This document shows positions 1 to 10,659 of a DNA stretch of 64,000 nucleotides, in pieces. Position 1 is the stretch's first letter. Each line of letters opens with the position of its first letter. The DNA is from Spirometra erinaceieuropaei (taxonomy: Eukaryota > Platyhelminthes > Cestoda > Diphyllobothriidea > Diphyllobothriidae): assembly GCA_902702965.1 (NCBI GenBank), contig CACRXP010000049.1, positions 1,069,591 to 1,133,590 on the forward strand, written 5' to 3'. The position numbers and the translations under genes are program-made. The notes below the pieces were generated by a model, which saw only the letters and a program-made list of their open reading frames with translations, searched no databases and had not been told where the DNA came from.

Positions 1-279
1 CTTGGAAAAATCTCCCAATATTTTAATGGTTTCTCTTCTGAATAAACCAACATTTGAGAACGCGGACACCATCGGTTCCTCCAAACTCTTAGAAAAGGGA
101 TATTTTTCCGAACGCATATGACTGGCAAATAAGGGATTCGGTGAGGTGGTTGTCTGTAATGTGCTGTGAATTCAGTTGTTATACCGACTGTATGTACCCC
201 ATAGCGCTGATTAAAGACGTATAGATTTATTGTTGAACGGAAAGCGGTGACGCAAAGTGATATAAGGTGCTATTATTGG

Positions 280-610
280 TCGGATGTGGTTTGGTAGCCC
301 CACCTGAAGTAAACAAACCCCAGTCACCTCTAATACGGGGCCGGTGGTAGCAGGAGCTTATACAGGTGGGGCCTGGAAACGCGCAGGGGACGAGGCCAGG
401 TAGCTGTATGCAAACGAATAGCTATTGGGAATGCTCAGTTGTAGTTTGAATGCTTGAGAAATAGTTGCGCTGACTGCTAACCCTAACCCCTAATTCTAAA
501 CCCTAATCCCTATCCCTGACCTTTAACCCTAACCCATAACCATAACTCCTAACCATAATCCTTATCCCCTAAGCCAACAGTACTTTGTCCATCAGGTGGG
601 GCTAGCAATC
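280..610 (+). repeat. Repeat with short telomere-like array
   Basis: TAGCCCCACCTGAAGTAAAC, CACCTCTAATACGGGGCCGG and GAATGCTCAGTTGTAGTTTG are shared with 12060-12320. A worn array of CCCTAA-type units lies at 477-560. No terminal inverted repeat was found for this copy. Confidence 0.5.
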
Positions 611-1045
611 CCTACCCTACCCTACTGTTCCTGTCACCCAATATATAACAACGACCCATTTCCAGTACAGGGGACGGTGGCCACCTTGACATGGCCGTAG
701 TTTTCCCTTGCCTCGTGTTGAGATTTGTCTCTTTGTAAATGGGGGGATGGTATTTTGTCACGAATGTAACTGATTCACCCTGAAAACCCTCCGGCGTATC
801 CTGCACGATTACAATTGTCGAACAACTAGAGCTGATGTACATCAACAACAGGGTTGCTGGTGTGTTCAACGACAAATCATCAGATACTTGGTGGTCAACT
901 CTGCATACCCGAGGAGGCCACACACGCACATGGCACCCTTGCTCTATTTTCGTTATGTCTTGCATTCTTCTCGGTTAGATAGCTGCAAACTTCTTTATGA
1001 TCTCGCTCGACTTATTAACACTTGCATGTTTGCCTTGCTTAATTT

Positions 1046-1480
1046 CCGAAGAAATTAATGAGCGAAATTGGAGAGACATTCGAAACAGACCTTTTCAGGC
1101 ACGATCCGAAATGTGGTATGAATATTTGGGTCGAAATCCATCAGCTACTGCGGAATAACCACGTAATATTCACAAACAGTCAACATGCAGCCAGCAGTAT
1201 AGAATTTTGTAATTATTTACCGTACAACCAACACGGGTACAACCAAAAAGACCAGACACACGTGTTTTGCCGATCTTGTGCCGTTGCCTGACGCAGCTAC
1301 GAGGGGTTCGGCCCATCAATGGATTCCCCAGCTTTCTCCGTGTGTTTTCTGGTACATGATCTCCTGTTTAAACTTGCATTCTTCAAGTTCCGAGGAAATT
1401 AATGCGCGAACTTGGGGTAAGTCATTCGGAATAGACCTTTTCAGGCACGGTTCGAAATTTGATGTGAATATTTCATGGTT
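1046..1480 (+). repeat. R3-family repeat with direct duplication
   Basis: TTCCGAAGAAATTAATGAGC..CAGACCTTTTCAGGCACG at 1046-1110 recurs as TTCCGAGGAAATTAATGCGC..TAGACCTTTTCAGGCACG at 1390-1460. Between them is R3 sequence (CACACGTGTTTTGCCGATC, GGGGTTCGGCCCATCAATGG, TTTTCTGGTACATGAT). The open frames here are by-products. Confidence 0.5.
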
Positions 1481-1499
1481 TGCATGTTTGTGTTCTCCG

Positions 1500-2186
1500 C
1501 AGGTCCTCATGTACCGGCTACGGAACGGACAGGAAGCGTCGACGTGGGGTAAGCTGAGTTTTTTACTCGACCGTCCCAATACCCATTGCTTGATTCTGCA
1601 TGGATTTTCGATAAGGTTTTGAGGAATTCATTGCAATTTATTATCTTACCTGGAACGAACGCATAAAGTAAGGTTAAGCACTTTAAACTCCCAGACGTTG
1701 AAGCGTAAGCCCATACTGAATTTCCCGACACAAGTATTTCCAAATTCAGCTGGAGTTTCTACATTAATATAGGGTATAATTTAAAAACATTTCATTGAAA
1801 GACTGGGCTACTTAGACCACATGGAAACGCTGGAAGAAGCATTAGTGGACTAAATACCACCAATCTGCGTGACGTAACGGCGGAAACTTCGCGCAGCGCG
1901 TGTTGGAACTTTTAGTCAGTGATTATGTCGGGAATATTGCACAAATTTCAGTCTTTATTCGTATGGAAGGCACTTGTCAGTCAAATGAGGTTCGGAAGCA
2001 TTAGGTAAAATTGACAGTACAGCGGAGAGTCCGTCAGTTCAGTCGACCGTCCTCAGTCCTTTCGATTTTACCAAACTTTTCTCTAATGGTGGTCACTCGG
2101 TCGACTTCCGTTTATGTAGAAATACAGCCGTGACCGCTACTGCCAACATTCCTAGTTTGTGACTGGTTCCACTCTTCATTTCCCAG
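1500..2186. other. Upstream of the first visible Hey exon
   Basis: I see no exon that ends with a Hey-type basic stretch (RKRRRG) and a phase-0 donor. The pyrimidine-rich acceptor before 2187 is the only signal found. Bases 1-279 and 611-1045 are likewise without recognisable content. Confidence 0.4.
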
Positions 2187-2270
2187 ATAATCGAAAAACG
2201 GCGAAGGGACCGCATCAACTTCAACCTCTCAGAGCTTCGTCGACTTGTGCCTGATGCCGCTCAGAAGCAG
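2187..2270 (+). CDS. Hey: Hey-family bHLH repressor, exon with basic region and helix 1
   Basis: This exon encodes 28 residues, starting IIEKRRRDRIN and ending LSELRRLVPDAAQKQ. That is the end of the basic region plus helix 1 and the start of the loop of a Hey (hairy/enhancer-of-split related, YRPW-type) transcription factor. Hey proteins are nuclear DNA-binding repressors, usually downstream of Notch. A pyrimidine-rich acceptor (ends 2186) and a GTAATT donor (2271) bound it, in phase 0. The wording IIEKRRRDRIN..LSELRRLVP fits Hey better than Hes. The residue that separates the families (Gly in Hey, Pro in Hes) just before IIEK would be in the preceding exon. I could not find that exon, which must also carry the start codon, in 1-2186; it may lie outside the window. 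A decayed inverted copy of this exon lies at about 41480-41560. Confidence 0.9.
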
Positions 2271-3200
2271 GTAATTCTTCCTGAAAACTGTTCATTATGC
2301 ATCTGCTATTGGTCTGCATATTAACTGAACTGGGGAGGGGTTATCTTATTCTCCGTTTGTCGTAAAGCACAACAGGCGTCGCCCTAGTCGCTGTGCTTCA
2401 GCTGTTCAATCTCACTCTACGCAAGGCATTTGCAGTCCACCATAAACAGATCGTTGTTGGGTAAGCATTGAAGTCCCCATTCCCACACCTCGTCTGTCTC
2501 TGAGGCCCGGGGTATTGAGAGCAACGTCGTGCCCTATCGCATCCCACCACGAAGCTGGAAACCGGTGATGATTACAATCGCCGACAGGCGATGACATAGT
2601 CTAACGGGCCGTTAGCGGTGCAGTATTTTAGATCCCCCGGCGTTCCATCAACCGTCGCCCCGCTAATCCTCCTGTTGTCAGAATCAAGTGGCAACAGAAA
2701 CTCCGACCTGAGCATCGCCTTGGTTACTGACATGCGCCGCAAACGGTCGTTGATGTAAACAAACAAGTCAGCGGGACGCCCTGTGGTTTATCACTTTACA
2801 GCGCACACAATGCACTCATGAGTGGGTCTTCGGGTTCAGGGTGGACATTGAACTGAGACTTGCGATCATGTAACCTTTCAGCCGGTTTCCTTATGAGCGA
2901 CATGTCTTTTATACCTAACTTCCCATCAGTATGCTGGTTAAGCAACTGCTGCCATAGTTCCCAATGATTTCTTTTGGAAGGACAACAATCTGTTCTCATA
3001 TGCGAATGCTTTGAGTACATCCACGACATCAAAACCACCATAAAAGTAGCCGCCATCGTTCGTGTTTCAAAGTGACTTCGGTTGCCTTTCTTCTATCTTG
3101 AGCAAAACAAACGCAGTGATTAGATGTTCCAGCTTATAGAGAGAAAGTCTAAAGCTATTCTTACAAAACAAGTGCCTTACTTCGTTGGCAGTTCAGTTAA
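2187..3200. repeat. Segment W, outer left part of the inverted duplication
   Basis: The reverse complement of this stretch aligns, with gaps, to 40590-41555. Landmarks are ATTATGTCATCACCTGTCGG / ACTATGTCATCGCCTGTCGG, the run GCGATAAACCACGGGGC / GTGATAAACCACAGGGC, and the Hey exon itself. The alignment continues past 2860 to about 3200, where an R1 insertion starts. Inside are the Hey exon and the start of its intron; no other gene is seen. The ORFs on the minus strand at 2412-3056 are by-products. Confidence 0.65.
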
Positions 3201-3206
3201 ATAGCA

Positions 3207-3835
3207 ACTTATGACAGTTCGGCCGTCATTACTAACGATGTCCACCGTGTGCAATCCGGCCACGTGAAAGAGACACCGTGACTTGTGCGTAATTTAGTTT
3301 ACAGTGGTAGTAGACTTGCACGACACCTACCGCACTCCCAACTCCCCCACCCCCCCCCCCCCTCCGGACCCGGCGCCAAAACACAATCAAGAAAACCGGA
3401 GGCGGGGAGGGCGCAGTTGGATGGTACACTCGAGACCGCACCTTGGCGCTCCACTCCACGCCCCCTGGTCCGCACAGCAAATGACCAGGATTTGAACCAA
3501 GAACAACCATGGGGAGGGTCGTAGGGGTCCCAAGGTGCGCGACGTCTGCCGGCCACTGGGTCTGCCACCGCACCCAGATATGTTGGCCTTTGTTATCGTG
3601 CGCATTCCGATAACGGCTGCCAGGATCCGATGTGGCCCCCGTGTTGGTCCAGCCCATTTACCGCAGAGCCCGCTTGTGGGGGGCTCGAAAAAAGGAACAC
3701 AAGCAACCTGAAAAACGTCTGCATAGCGCAGCGTCTGAGCTGATTCCGCTACGTCCACAATCAGTCCAAGTCGGTAAGACAGGAGAATAGGAACTCGCCC
3801 TTGGTCAGGTGGCCTTGCGCTAAATTCCAAGGAGG
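3207..3835 (+). repeat. R1 repeat, longest copy
   Basis: A dispersed repeat starting CAGTTCGGCC, then ATGTCCACCGTGTGC, a GTAATTTAGTTTA block, TAGACTTGC..CACCTACCGCACTCC, a C-rich tract (14 C at about 3350), then CCGG.GCCAAAACAC.GTCAAGAAAACCGGAGGC. The other copies are at 22370-22630, 23505-23800, 50565-50650, 51719-51931 with 52938-53200, and 62745-63010 (inverted). It has no lasting reading frame and looks like a short non-autonomous element. The downstream part (3570-3700, GCGTTGGTCCAGC-like) is shared with 53095-53165. Confidence 0.65.
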
Positions 3836-3839
3836 TGCC

Positions 3840-4000
3840 TATTTCCGTGTCTTAACCCTAGCTTAGAGCTCAACCCTAACAATAAATCTAATCTTAAGTC
3901 CAACCCTGACCCTAGCACTAACCCCCTGGAGTCTAGTGGTACGTCACTGGTAATACGAAAGATACCCATAGCCCTCTCCAGCCCTAACCTTGACCGGATG
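3840..4000 (+). repeat. Worn telomere-like array
   Basis: CTTAACCCTAGC, CAACCCTAACAAT, CCAACCCTGACCCTAGCACTAACC: irregular CCCTAA-like units directly after the R1 copy. No bounding inverted repeats are evident. Confidence 0.45.
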
Positions 4001-4523
4001 GACGAGCCTATTGCAATTGTAGATGCGCTTGCAGGTCATCATCTGCCCATAAGATCATCAGCTACAGCGGCGATAGGTTGTAGTTGATAAGCCGTCGCGA
4101 AAGTTGTTGGTTCAAATAAATTCTGCCGTGTATGCTTGCTTCAGAAACGAATACACCGACGTGATCTTTGAGCGCGCTTCATGATTAATGCTCCTTGGTC
4201 ACTAGAAAGCTGGACACCTCAGAGGCGAGTCAGCGAATATTTCGAAAACCTGTTTAAAGAGTGACAACTTGACCATTGCATGACACCAGCTTCTCTCATA
4301 CAACTCTCCTCGTTCCATTAATTAAGTGGAAAAATTATGTTTCGTAGCCCAAACCTTCTAAACTGATGCAACACAATCACGGATAGTTCAAAATGCACCT
4401 TATCTGTACACTAAGGGCGGCAGAGTGCATTGCTGTGGGACTAGGTTTTGGAAATGCACACTGGCCCGAAGTTACCTTGAGCAAAAAGGTATTGAAAATT
4501 AGGGAGCAAAAAATCCAAAATAG

Positions 4524-4808
4524 CAGGCTGCCGTAGTGTATCACATACTGTGCCCAGACTGTCCTTGTAATTACTTAGGTCGGACTGAACGCATGTTCGG
4601 ATGGCGCATGCATGAACGTGTCGACGAGTTATTGCAAGTGAGTGCCCACACGTATGAAACGGGCCATCCGTTCAACTTCGCAGCCGTCAAGTTAGTCGCT
4701 TACGCCAGAAGCAAGACAAGTTGGGAATTGGTGGAAGCCTGGGTCCCGTATGGGAGTCAATCGGTCAATCGACAAGCAAGTTTTAATGACAGACCCGTGC
4801 TGAAATAG
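4524..4808 (+). pseudogene. GIY-YIG endonuclease fragment of a Penelope-like element
   Basis: The frame reads AVVYHILCPDCPCNYLGRTERM, then HTYETGHPFNFAAVKLVAY and ELVEAW, ending with SVNR and PVLK before a stop. This is the layout of the C-terminal GIY-YIG nuclease of Penelope-like elements: the VY..I strand, the YLG form of the YIG motif, the following Arg, and the late Glu in ELVEAW. No ATG start exists and the reverse transcriptase that should come before it is missing, so this is a 5'-truncated relic. It lies in the first visible intron of the Hey gene, in the same direction. Confidence 0.65.
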
Positions 4809-6000
4809 AAACTCACACAGTTGGGGAGCCCTTATTCCGAGACTCACTGTGTCTGAATGATCGTAGCTGGGTATACCGTTTTGGGGCATCAATCGATGTT
4901 CACCTGTTGACCGGATGCAGGGCTCTGTTGCAGTCTGATTGAAGGTCGAGGTGGAATCTACCAAAAAACTGGCACTTCCAACAGGCATTTCATGGTGTCT
5001 CTACTTTTGGAACAGGCAGAACTGTTCTACTGAAAGAAATGAGGGGACAGTTGAACTTTACTGGTAATTTCTATTCTATGAACTTAGTAGTGATATCTGT
5101 AGGAAGATGAGTATTTAATGGCCCATCCTGGGACTCACCTAGTTCAGTTCTTCTAGCATCTGCCCCTTTCGAGTTCATTCGCTAAGAGAAATATGGTCAT
5201 TTGTTGACCGAACCTTGAAAACTAATACACTAGATCAATGACAGTTCAAAGTTTCACCTCATACTTTCGGTTAACGAGTTTGCTTACCGAAATCTTTATG
5301 CTTGCGACAAACTCCTTATTGTGCCCGCTAATCCGAAATGTGTATCCCGACAAGGTTAAATTCGCACTGAGTTGAATCTGTCCTTTCTAAAATAACCAAC
5401 GTGTGACTGGTCAAATTTGTATTTTGGCAAATCGTGATGGATATTAGAAACCATAGCCTATTCATGAGTTGACTTCTAAGCGGTAGGGAATAAGGTTTTG
5501 CACACTCCCCACACCGAACTAGCTTACTCCAAAGCTCGTTTTAATGCATTTGAACCCTCATATAGCGCAAATAGGATTTCTTCTATTTTATGTATAAAAT
5601 GACACCGCATTTTCCCTCCTTAAAGATCCCCATGATCACCATTCCCGCACTAGAGGTGTCCTTGCGCCCTACCACAGATCAGCACATTGTCGATTTTAAA
5701 ATTTTCAAGTGTTGTGTCAATGAATTTAGAAACAAGTTACGTTTTTAAACGCGAGGCAGAATTTAAATCAAATCACTTCGTTAAATATGGAAAGTAGGTG
5801 TTTGAAGAAACTGTAATTGGCATTCGCCGAAGTTAGCACATCGGTGTACGTGTTATAGTGATTAGATGGTATGTTATATCTATAATATGGTTTTTACGCT
5901 ATATCACGAAATGACTGGTTTTTACTGCACCAGAATTTCATTACAGTCGAAACCTTTATGCCAATGGGGAGAAACAAACAAGTAACGGTTAAGAAGAAGA
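4809..6000. other. Intron sequence without recognised content
   Basis: AT-rich Hey intron between the Penelope fragment and segment X. Parts near 5880-5990 show weak inverted similarity to 39030-39080. Nothing else is seen. Confidence 0.4.
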
Positions 6001-6028
6001 CGCGATCACTGGAACAAGAAGTTTATTG

Positions 6029-6070
6029 GCCTGAAGTTTCGGATTCTCCCTCGAACCCATCGTCAGAGGC
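6029..6070 (-). ncRNA. Hammerhead-ribozyme-like motif
   Basis: The minus strand reads GCCT, then CTGACGA, a hairpin (GGGTTC / GAATCC, six pairs, loop GAGGGA, with one extra U before it), then GAAAC, TTC, and AGGC. CTGANGA and GAAA are the invariant core of hammerhead ribozymes, and GCCT/AGGC gives a four-pair helix I. Helix III is only A-U, as in the minimal dimer-forming hammerheads of Penelope-like elements. ACTT replaces the self-complementary ACGT, so activity is doubtful. AATAAA follows directly (minus strand, about 6022-6027). Confidence 0.55.
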
Positions 6071-6239
6071 GGTCGCAGATTACGGTGGTGGAGGCACAAA
6101 AGACTGCAGTATTTATAGTACGTAGCTGCCGTGGGGCCACATGGTACCATAATTAACAGCTCTTCTGATCACCGCGGGAGGTGGTAATTAAATGTAAGCT
6201 GGAATACGCGTTCTGGAAAATAGCTCACTATAAGGGGCC

Positions 6240-8290
6240 GCGGGCACTAGAAAAAAAATGCTGGTTCCGATGCTTGGTTATAACGTGAATCCGAAGAATA
6301 ATGTGGGCGACATTTCCGTCCCAGCAATCGCGGTTCCTACTTCCCAAATTACGGTCGCTTTGAAGCCCATCGTTTTGCGCATGCGACCTTCACACTGGAT
6401 GGGGCTTTGATTTCACTATGGATAGATCGATTTCAATGATGTCAAAAACTGCCCTCAAACATGACCGGACGTAGGTAGCAACATACGACAGGTTACGCCA
6501 TATGATAGATAGACAGATTCGTCTCGACGAGCCTGTTTGTTTTGACCACATTTCATTATAGACACGGAAGGCTGGACCCTGGGGGGACTCGATGTGGCTT
6601 TTCCGACACTGCTAGGTGCTACTGGCCAGCTGTAGGCTCAGGAAACGTCTCCAGGTCGAAGGGCTCAGGGGGGTGGCGAGGGCTCTATTAGTCTTCTGTC
6701 AGCAGAGCTATGTCAATTTCNNNNNNNNNNNNNNNNNNNNNNNNNNNNNNNNNNNNNNNNNNNNNNNNNNNNNNNNNNNNNNNNNNNNNNNNNNNNNNNN
6801 NNNNNNNNNNNNNNNNNNNNNNNNNNNNNNNNNNNNNNNNNNNNNNNNNNNNNNNNNNNNNNNNNNNNNNNNNNNNNCTCCCCCCCCCTCCCTGCAGCCA
6901 ATGCGGCAGACAGGAGGAATTTTTCGAGGATCGCTGTGATCGTCCTGATAGCGGCACCGGTTTTATTCTATGTTAGGAGGAATTTCGACGGGGCTCTCTA
7001 AGACGCATCCGAGTCTGTTCCAAAATTTCAGCGGACTTGAGTCTTTGTTGTGGTTGAACGGTAAAAAATTAGTCACAGAGATCAAAGATGGTTGGACCGG
7101 CACAGATGAGGTGCGGGTCTGAGTGCGAAGGAATGCATTTAACCGGCACACTGCTTTGTCAGTCAGTGAGCTTGGACATTTTTCAAGGAAACAAGAAAAT
7201 GCAACAAATGCACTTCATCAATTCTGGCCTCTATTTCGAGCTGGTGTACTTGAACCCCATCGCTTGTTCCAAGAAAACTGATCAATTTATTATTTCTGGT
7301 ACTCTAAAACAAACTACGTTCAGGAAAATCACTTCAGAAAAATCACTTTCTGTCGCTGATGCTTAAATTCCAGTTAACTTGATACGAGAGCTTTCTACGA
7401 GTATGACTAAAGGGAAGTAAACAGTGAATTCAGGGGTCCCGTCTGAGTTCCTATGCTCAGTTGTGTACCAGCAGAGCAAACTCTTCGTATCAAAGTTACG
7501 CATAGTAATAGAGGACTAATTCGGACTTGTGTCCAGACAGTCGAAGCGACAGTGGGAATCTAAGTAATTCTGACCTGAGATGTTCTAAAAGCAAACATTA
7601 TTCGGTCCTGTAAGAAGGCCGCACATTCCAGCTGACAAGTGACCCAAGGACTGGCGACTCTGAAAGACAGTTACGCGCAAAACCGTTAGTAAAGCTTCCA
7701 ATAAACTATCCAGCATATACGTGAGTTCTTGTGAGAATGCATGCACAATATTTTTGCTTACAGAATTTAGTTTTTAAATATTTATTTTAGTTTTCGTCAG
7801 AAATAGCAATTGTGGAGGAGGCCATATCGTGACTGCCCCCGAGGTCTACGGTCTCCCCTAAACTCGCTTTGGCAGGAATTAGCCGGCACCTTGCTTCCTT
7901 CCACTCGCTGTTTGTATTTCCGGCGAGCGGGCAAAGGGATTCGTCCAGACGGCTGCACGACTTGTGATTGGCCAACGACTGAGCAGAGTTTGTCACACAG
8001 AGATGCCGGGGGAGGGAGGGGAGGGGAAGCACTCAAATCACCCCAGTTAGTGGTTGGCTGGGTCGAGCAGCTGTCCAAGCCGCGGAGTCTTCGCCATCTG
8101 CCTGGCGCAGTTACTTTCCCATCCAGACTACTTGTGTGTTTCCATATGTGCGACTGCGCGCGTCAACATCAATTATGACCCAGCAAAAGCTGCAGCTGAC
8201 ACAAAGGGTTCAGCTGATCTTGACAGGAGCGAAGCTATATTAGTCAGCACAAAGAACTCCGTGCGCAGCAGCCACTGAGAATGATCGAAC
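6240..8290 (+). repeat. Segment X, large GC-rich repeat in the Hey intron
   Basis: Its reverse complement matches 35455-38745 in the same order of blocks: a degenerate hammerhead-like end (6265-6306), AACTGCCCTCAAACATGACC, the GC-rich part around the N gap, a block with open frame MVGPAQM..CGSECEGMHLTGTLLCQSV shared by both copies, GGCTTTCTGTCGCTGATG-like sequence, and the 7790-8290 block with GAGATGCCGGGGGAGGGAGG. I cannot assign a protein family to the shared frame; it could be incidental. The segment lies in the long intron before Hey exon 8667. Confidence 0.7.
6721..6877. other. Assembly gap of 157 N
   Basis: The gap falls in the GC- and pyrimidine-rich part of segment X. The partner segment has 311 bases (37921-38231) between the same flanking blocks, so the true missing length may be greater than 157. 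Open frames drawn across it are artefacts. Confidence 0.98.
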
Positions 8291-8666
8291 TAGAAAACAT
8301 GACAGGGGAGTGTCCCTATCTAAGACAGCCAAATGTGGCTAATGAGCGTGATATAAGTCAACCCTTGGGGCAAAACATAGATTTTTGCTGTTTCCGTCTT
8401 CAATGTTTGAGTACTGGCTGTTACCACGCGTCTTTCTTCCTGGCAATACATGACTGCGAGTTGTATATACGCAACTGTCAATGAGGTAGTAGAAAGGCGA
8501 TTTGGTGCGTACGCAGAAACTACAGTAAAACAACCGGGTCTACGGCCTAACTACATTGAGCGATGACACGATCTATCAGAGGAGATGTGAAATCTCAACT
8601 GCATAATGAGATGTACATAAAATTTTTGTCATTATAGGTCTGGCTATAGTTCTTTTATCTTTGCAG

Positions 8667-8739
8667 CCGTCGTCGAAGCTGGAGAAGGCCGAAATTCTAC
8701 AGATGACTGTTGAGTTTCTCCATCGAATTCATCGAGATG
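8667..8739 (+). CDS. Hey: Hey-family bHLH repressor, exon with loop end and helix 2
   Basis: This 73-nt exon reads PSSKLEKAEILQMTVEFLHRIHRD, the loop end and helix 2 of the bHLH dimerisation domain. The KLEKAEILQMTV core is the Hey signature. The acceptor is TTTGCAG (ends 8666) and the donor is GTGAGT at 8740. It joins the previous exon in phase 0 and leaves one base, G, that completes a glycine codon with the first two bases of the next exon. The intron before it, 2271-8666, is about 6.4 kb and is full of repeats (segment W, an R1 copy, a Penelope fragment and segment X). No second copy of this exon was found in the right half of the inverted duplication. Confidence 0.92.
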
Positions 8740-9493
8740 GTGAGTGGTGAGGGCGCAGATGTTTGTTTCACTACCGTTTTCTCCCTGAAGTTTAGGTTAA
8801 ATATATCATTTCAACGCGCATTCATTACCTTCTAATCAAAAGTAATTATCTTCTTCGCACAGGCATCTGGCATACTTTGGCATGCAACTGAACGAGGCTG
8901 CTTTTTTGAGCATGTGTTGCCTAATGTGAACTTGATCTTGGTTTCTGTAAGGTCGATAATTGTAGTTTTCAGTGACAATTTTTAACCTAGCCAGAGGAGC
9001 AAATTTCGTTTTTCTGGGCCCCAGATCACTGGCAGAACACATCGCTTAAGTTACAAATTTTTGGCATGCAATTTGCGTTGGAAGACATGAAATTGGCTTT
9101 TACCATTAGGAGAGTCAGAACTGCTAATTAACAGTTATCACGTAGGAAGATCCACTAATTTGGAAACGTGCTACAGTAAACCGAATCCGGCAAGGTCGCC
9201 ATAGCCCCATATCCTACACGCTCATCCGCGCATACCTAACTTCTCCTTGCCATCAGACCTAGAAAATCCGATACTACAGCTTTATTTGTCAAATAAAATC
9301 AGGAGAACGCTGAGTTTATCTTCTGCTGAAACCAAACTACGTGCTTACGGTGCAGTTTCACGTGTAAATTTCATTCCTCCCCAACTATGACGTCATTTGC
9401 AAATGACCGGGACTTTGCTGAAGTTGTTGTGTCAAAAAAACGACAAGGCTACCTGACAGGACAAATTAATCGCTTTGTTATTCTCCCATGTAG

Positions 9494-10659
9494 GAAACGT
9501 GCTGAACGCAGAGACAGGACTACTGGAGAACCGGCTCCTAGGCTTTCAGGAGTGCTTCGCTGAAGTGACCCGCTTCCTCGCTGCCGTACCGGTGATCGGC
9601 GAGGTGGATGAGCTGTTGAGACGTAAACTGCTGGGCCACCTGCATGCCTGCATATATCGTCGAGACTTCGAGGCCCGCTCTCGTCTAGCCTCTCTCTCCG
9701 CGATAGCCGGTGCAGGGGACCCCAGAGCCCGCTGCAGGGAGCCCCGACAACCAACTGCCCCTACTGCCAACCCCGCCCTGACTCCGACTCATGGCGCTGA
9801 ATTTGCCTATGCACAAACGCATCCGGTAAACGAATATGCCCAGTGCGTAGCAGGAGCTAACACATTCGCATACCCAGCCTCTCAAGACCGTGCTGACCCC
9901 TGTATTGCTGACAGCACCACGTCGTGGGGGAGCTCCCAGAAGCTGGATAAATCCGCAGACGATCTGCATAACAAACCTCCAAAGACCACCTACGGTCAGG
10001 TACCCCGCATGTCAGAGCGCGGGTCACAAAACCAGTCCTTTGTCCATCAACAACAACAATTTTTCGCCCCCGCCTGGTCCTCTCACACGCCTTCCGCACA
10101 GCTCTCATGCGCCTCCACGCTTCCGCAAAATGAGAGCCAATCAACCACCTCGCCCTCACTGCAGGGCAACTTTGAGGAATTGGAGAGTGGCAGCACTTCA
10201 GCAAGCAGCACAGGCAATCGATGCTCCCCTGCCGACCAGTCGGACGAACCGCCCCTCACCCCTGGAAGTTTCCCTCCCAGTGCTCTGAGGCATACCTCCT
10301 CCCAACAGTTGACTCACCAATCCCATTCTTCCTCCTCCTCATCTTCACATACACAGTACAACTTCGGTCAAACGCATGACCTTGCCGCTGTCTACAACTG
10401 CTGCCCCACCGGAGGGAGGGAACCAATGGCCGGAGGGTTCTCCTGCACTGACGGTAACCAGTTTGCTTACGCGTCGGGCGCTGATCCTAGCTACACCGAT
10501 ATCAGGACAGAGGGTGGCCCTCCACAACAACAACAATGTCCCGGCTACTCCAGCGTGGAATTACAGCCTGTCGCTCCAGATTTTCTCCGACAGGCTGCTA
10601 CCGCTTCCCAGGTCTATCGACAGGAGACTGTGAAGTCAGATAACTTTGCGTACTATTGA
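9494..10659 (+). CDS. Hey: Hey-family bHLH repressor, terminal exon with Orange domain
   Basis: The last exon starts after a TAG acceptor at 9491-9493, in the phase the previous exon needs, and runs to TGA at 10657-10659. It gives about 388 residues. The first 55 hold the Orange domain (LLGFQECFAEVTRFL, then a second helix LLRRKLLGHLHACIYRRDFEAR), which helps choose partners and repress. The rest is low complexity, rich in Ser, Gln, Pro and Thr, with QQQQ runs and a serine run near 10330-10350. I see no YRPW or WRPW tetrapeptide and no TEIGAF tail. Instead the tripeptide FAY occurs four times (9802, 9865, 10462, 10645), the last in the C-terminal DNFAYY. The exon is richer in G+C than its surroundings. 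No clear AATAAA follows within 300 bases of the stop. Confidence 0.93.
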
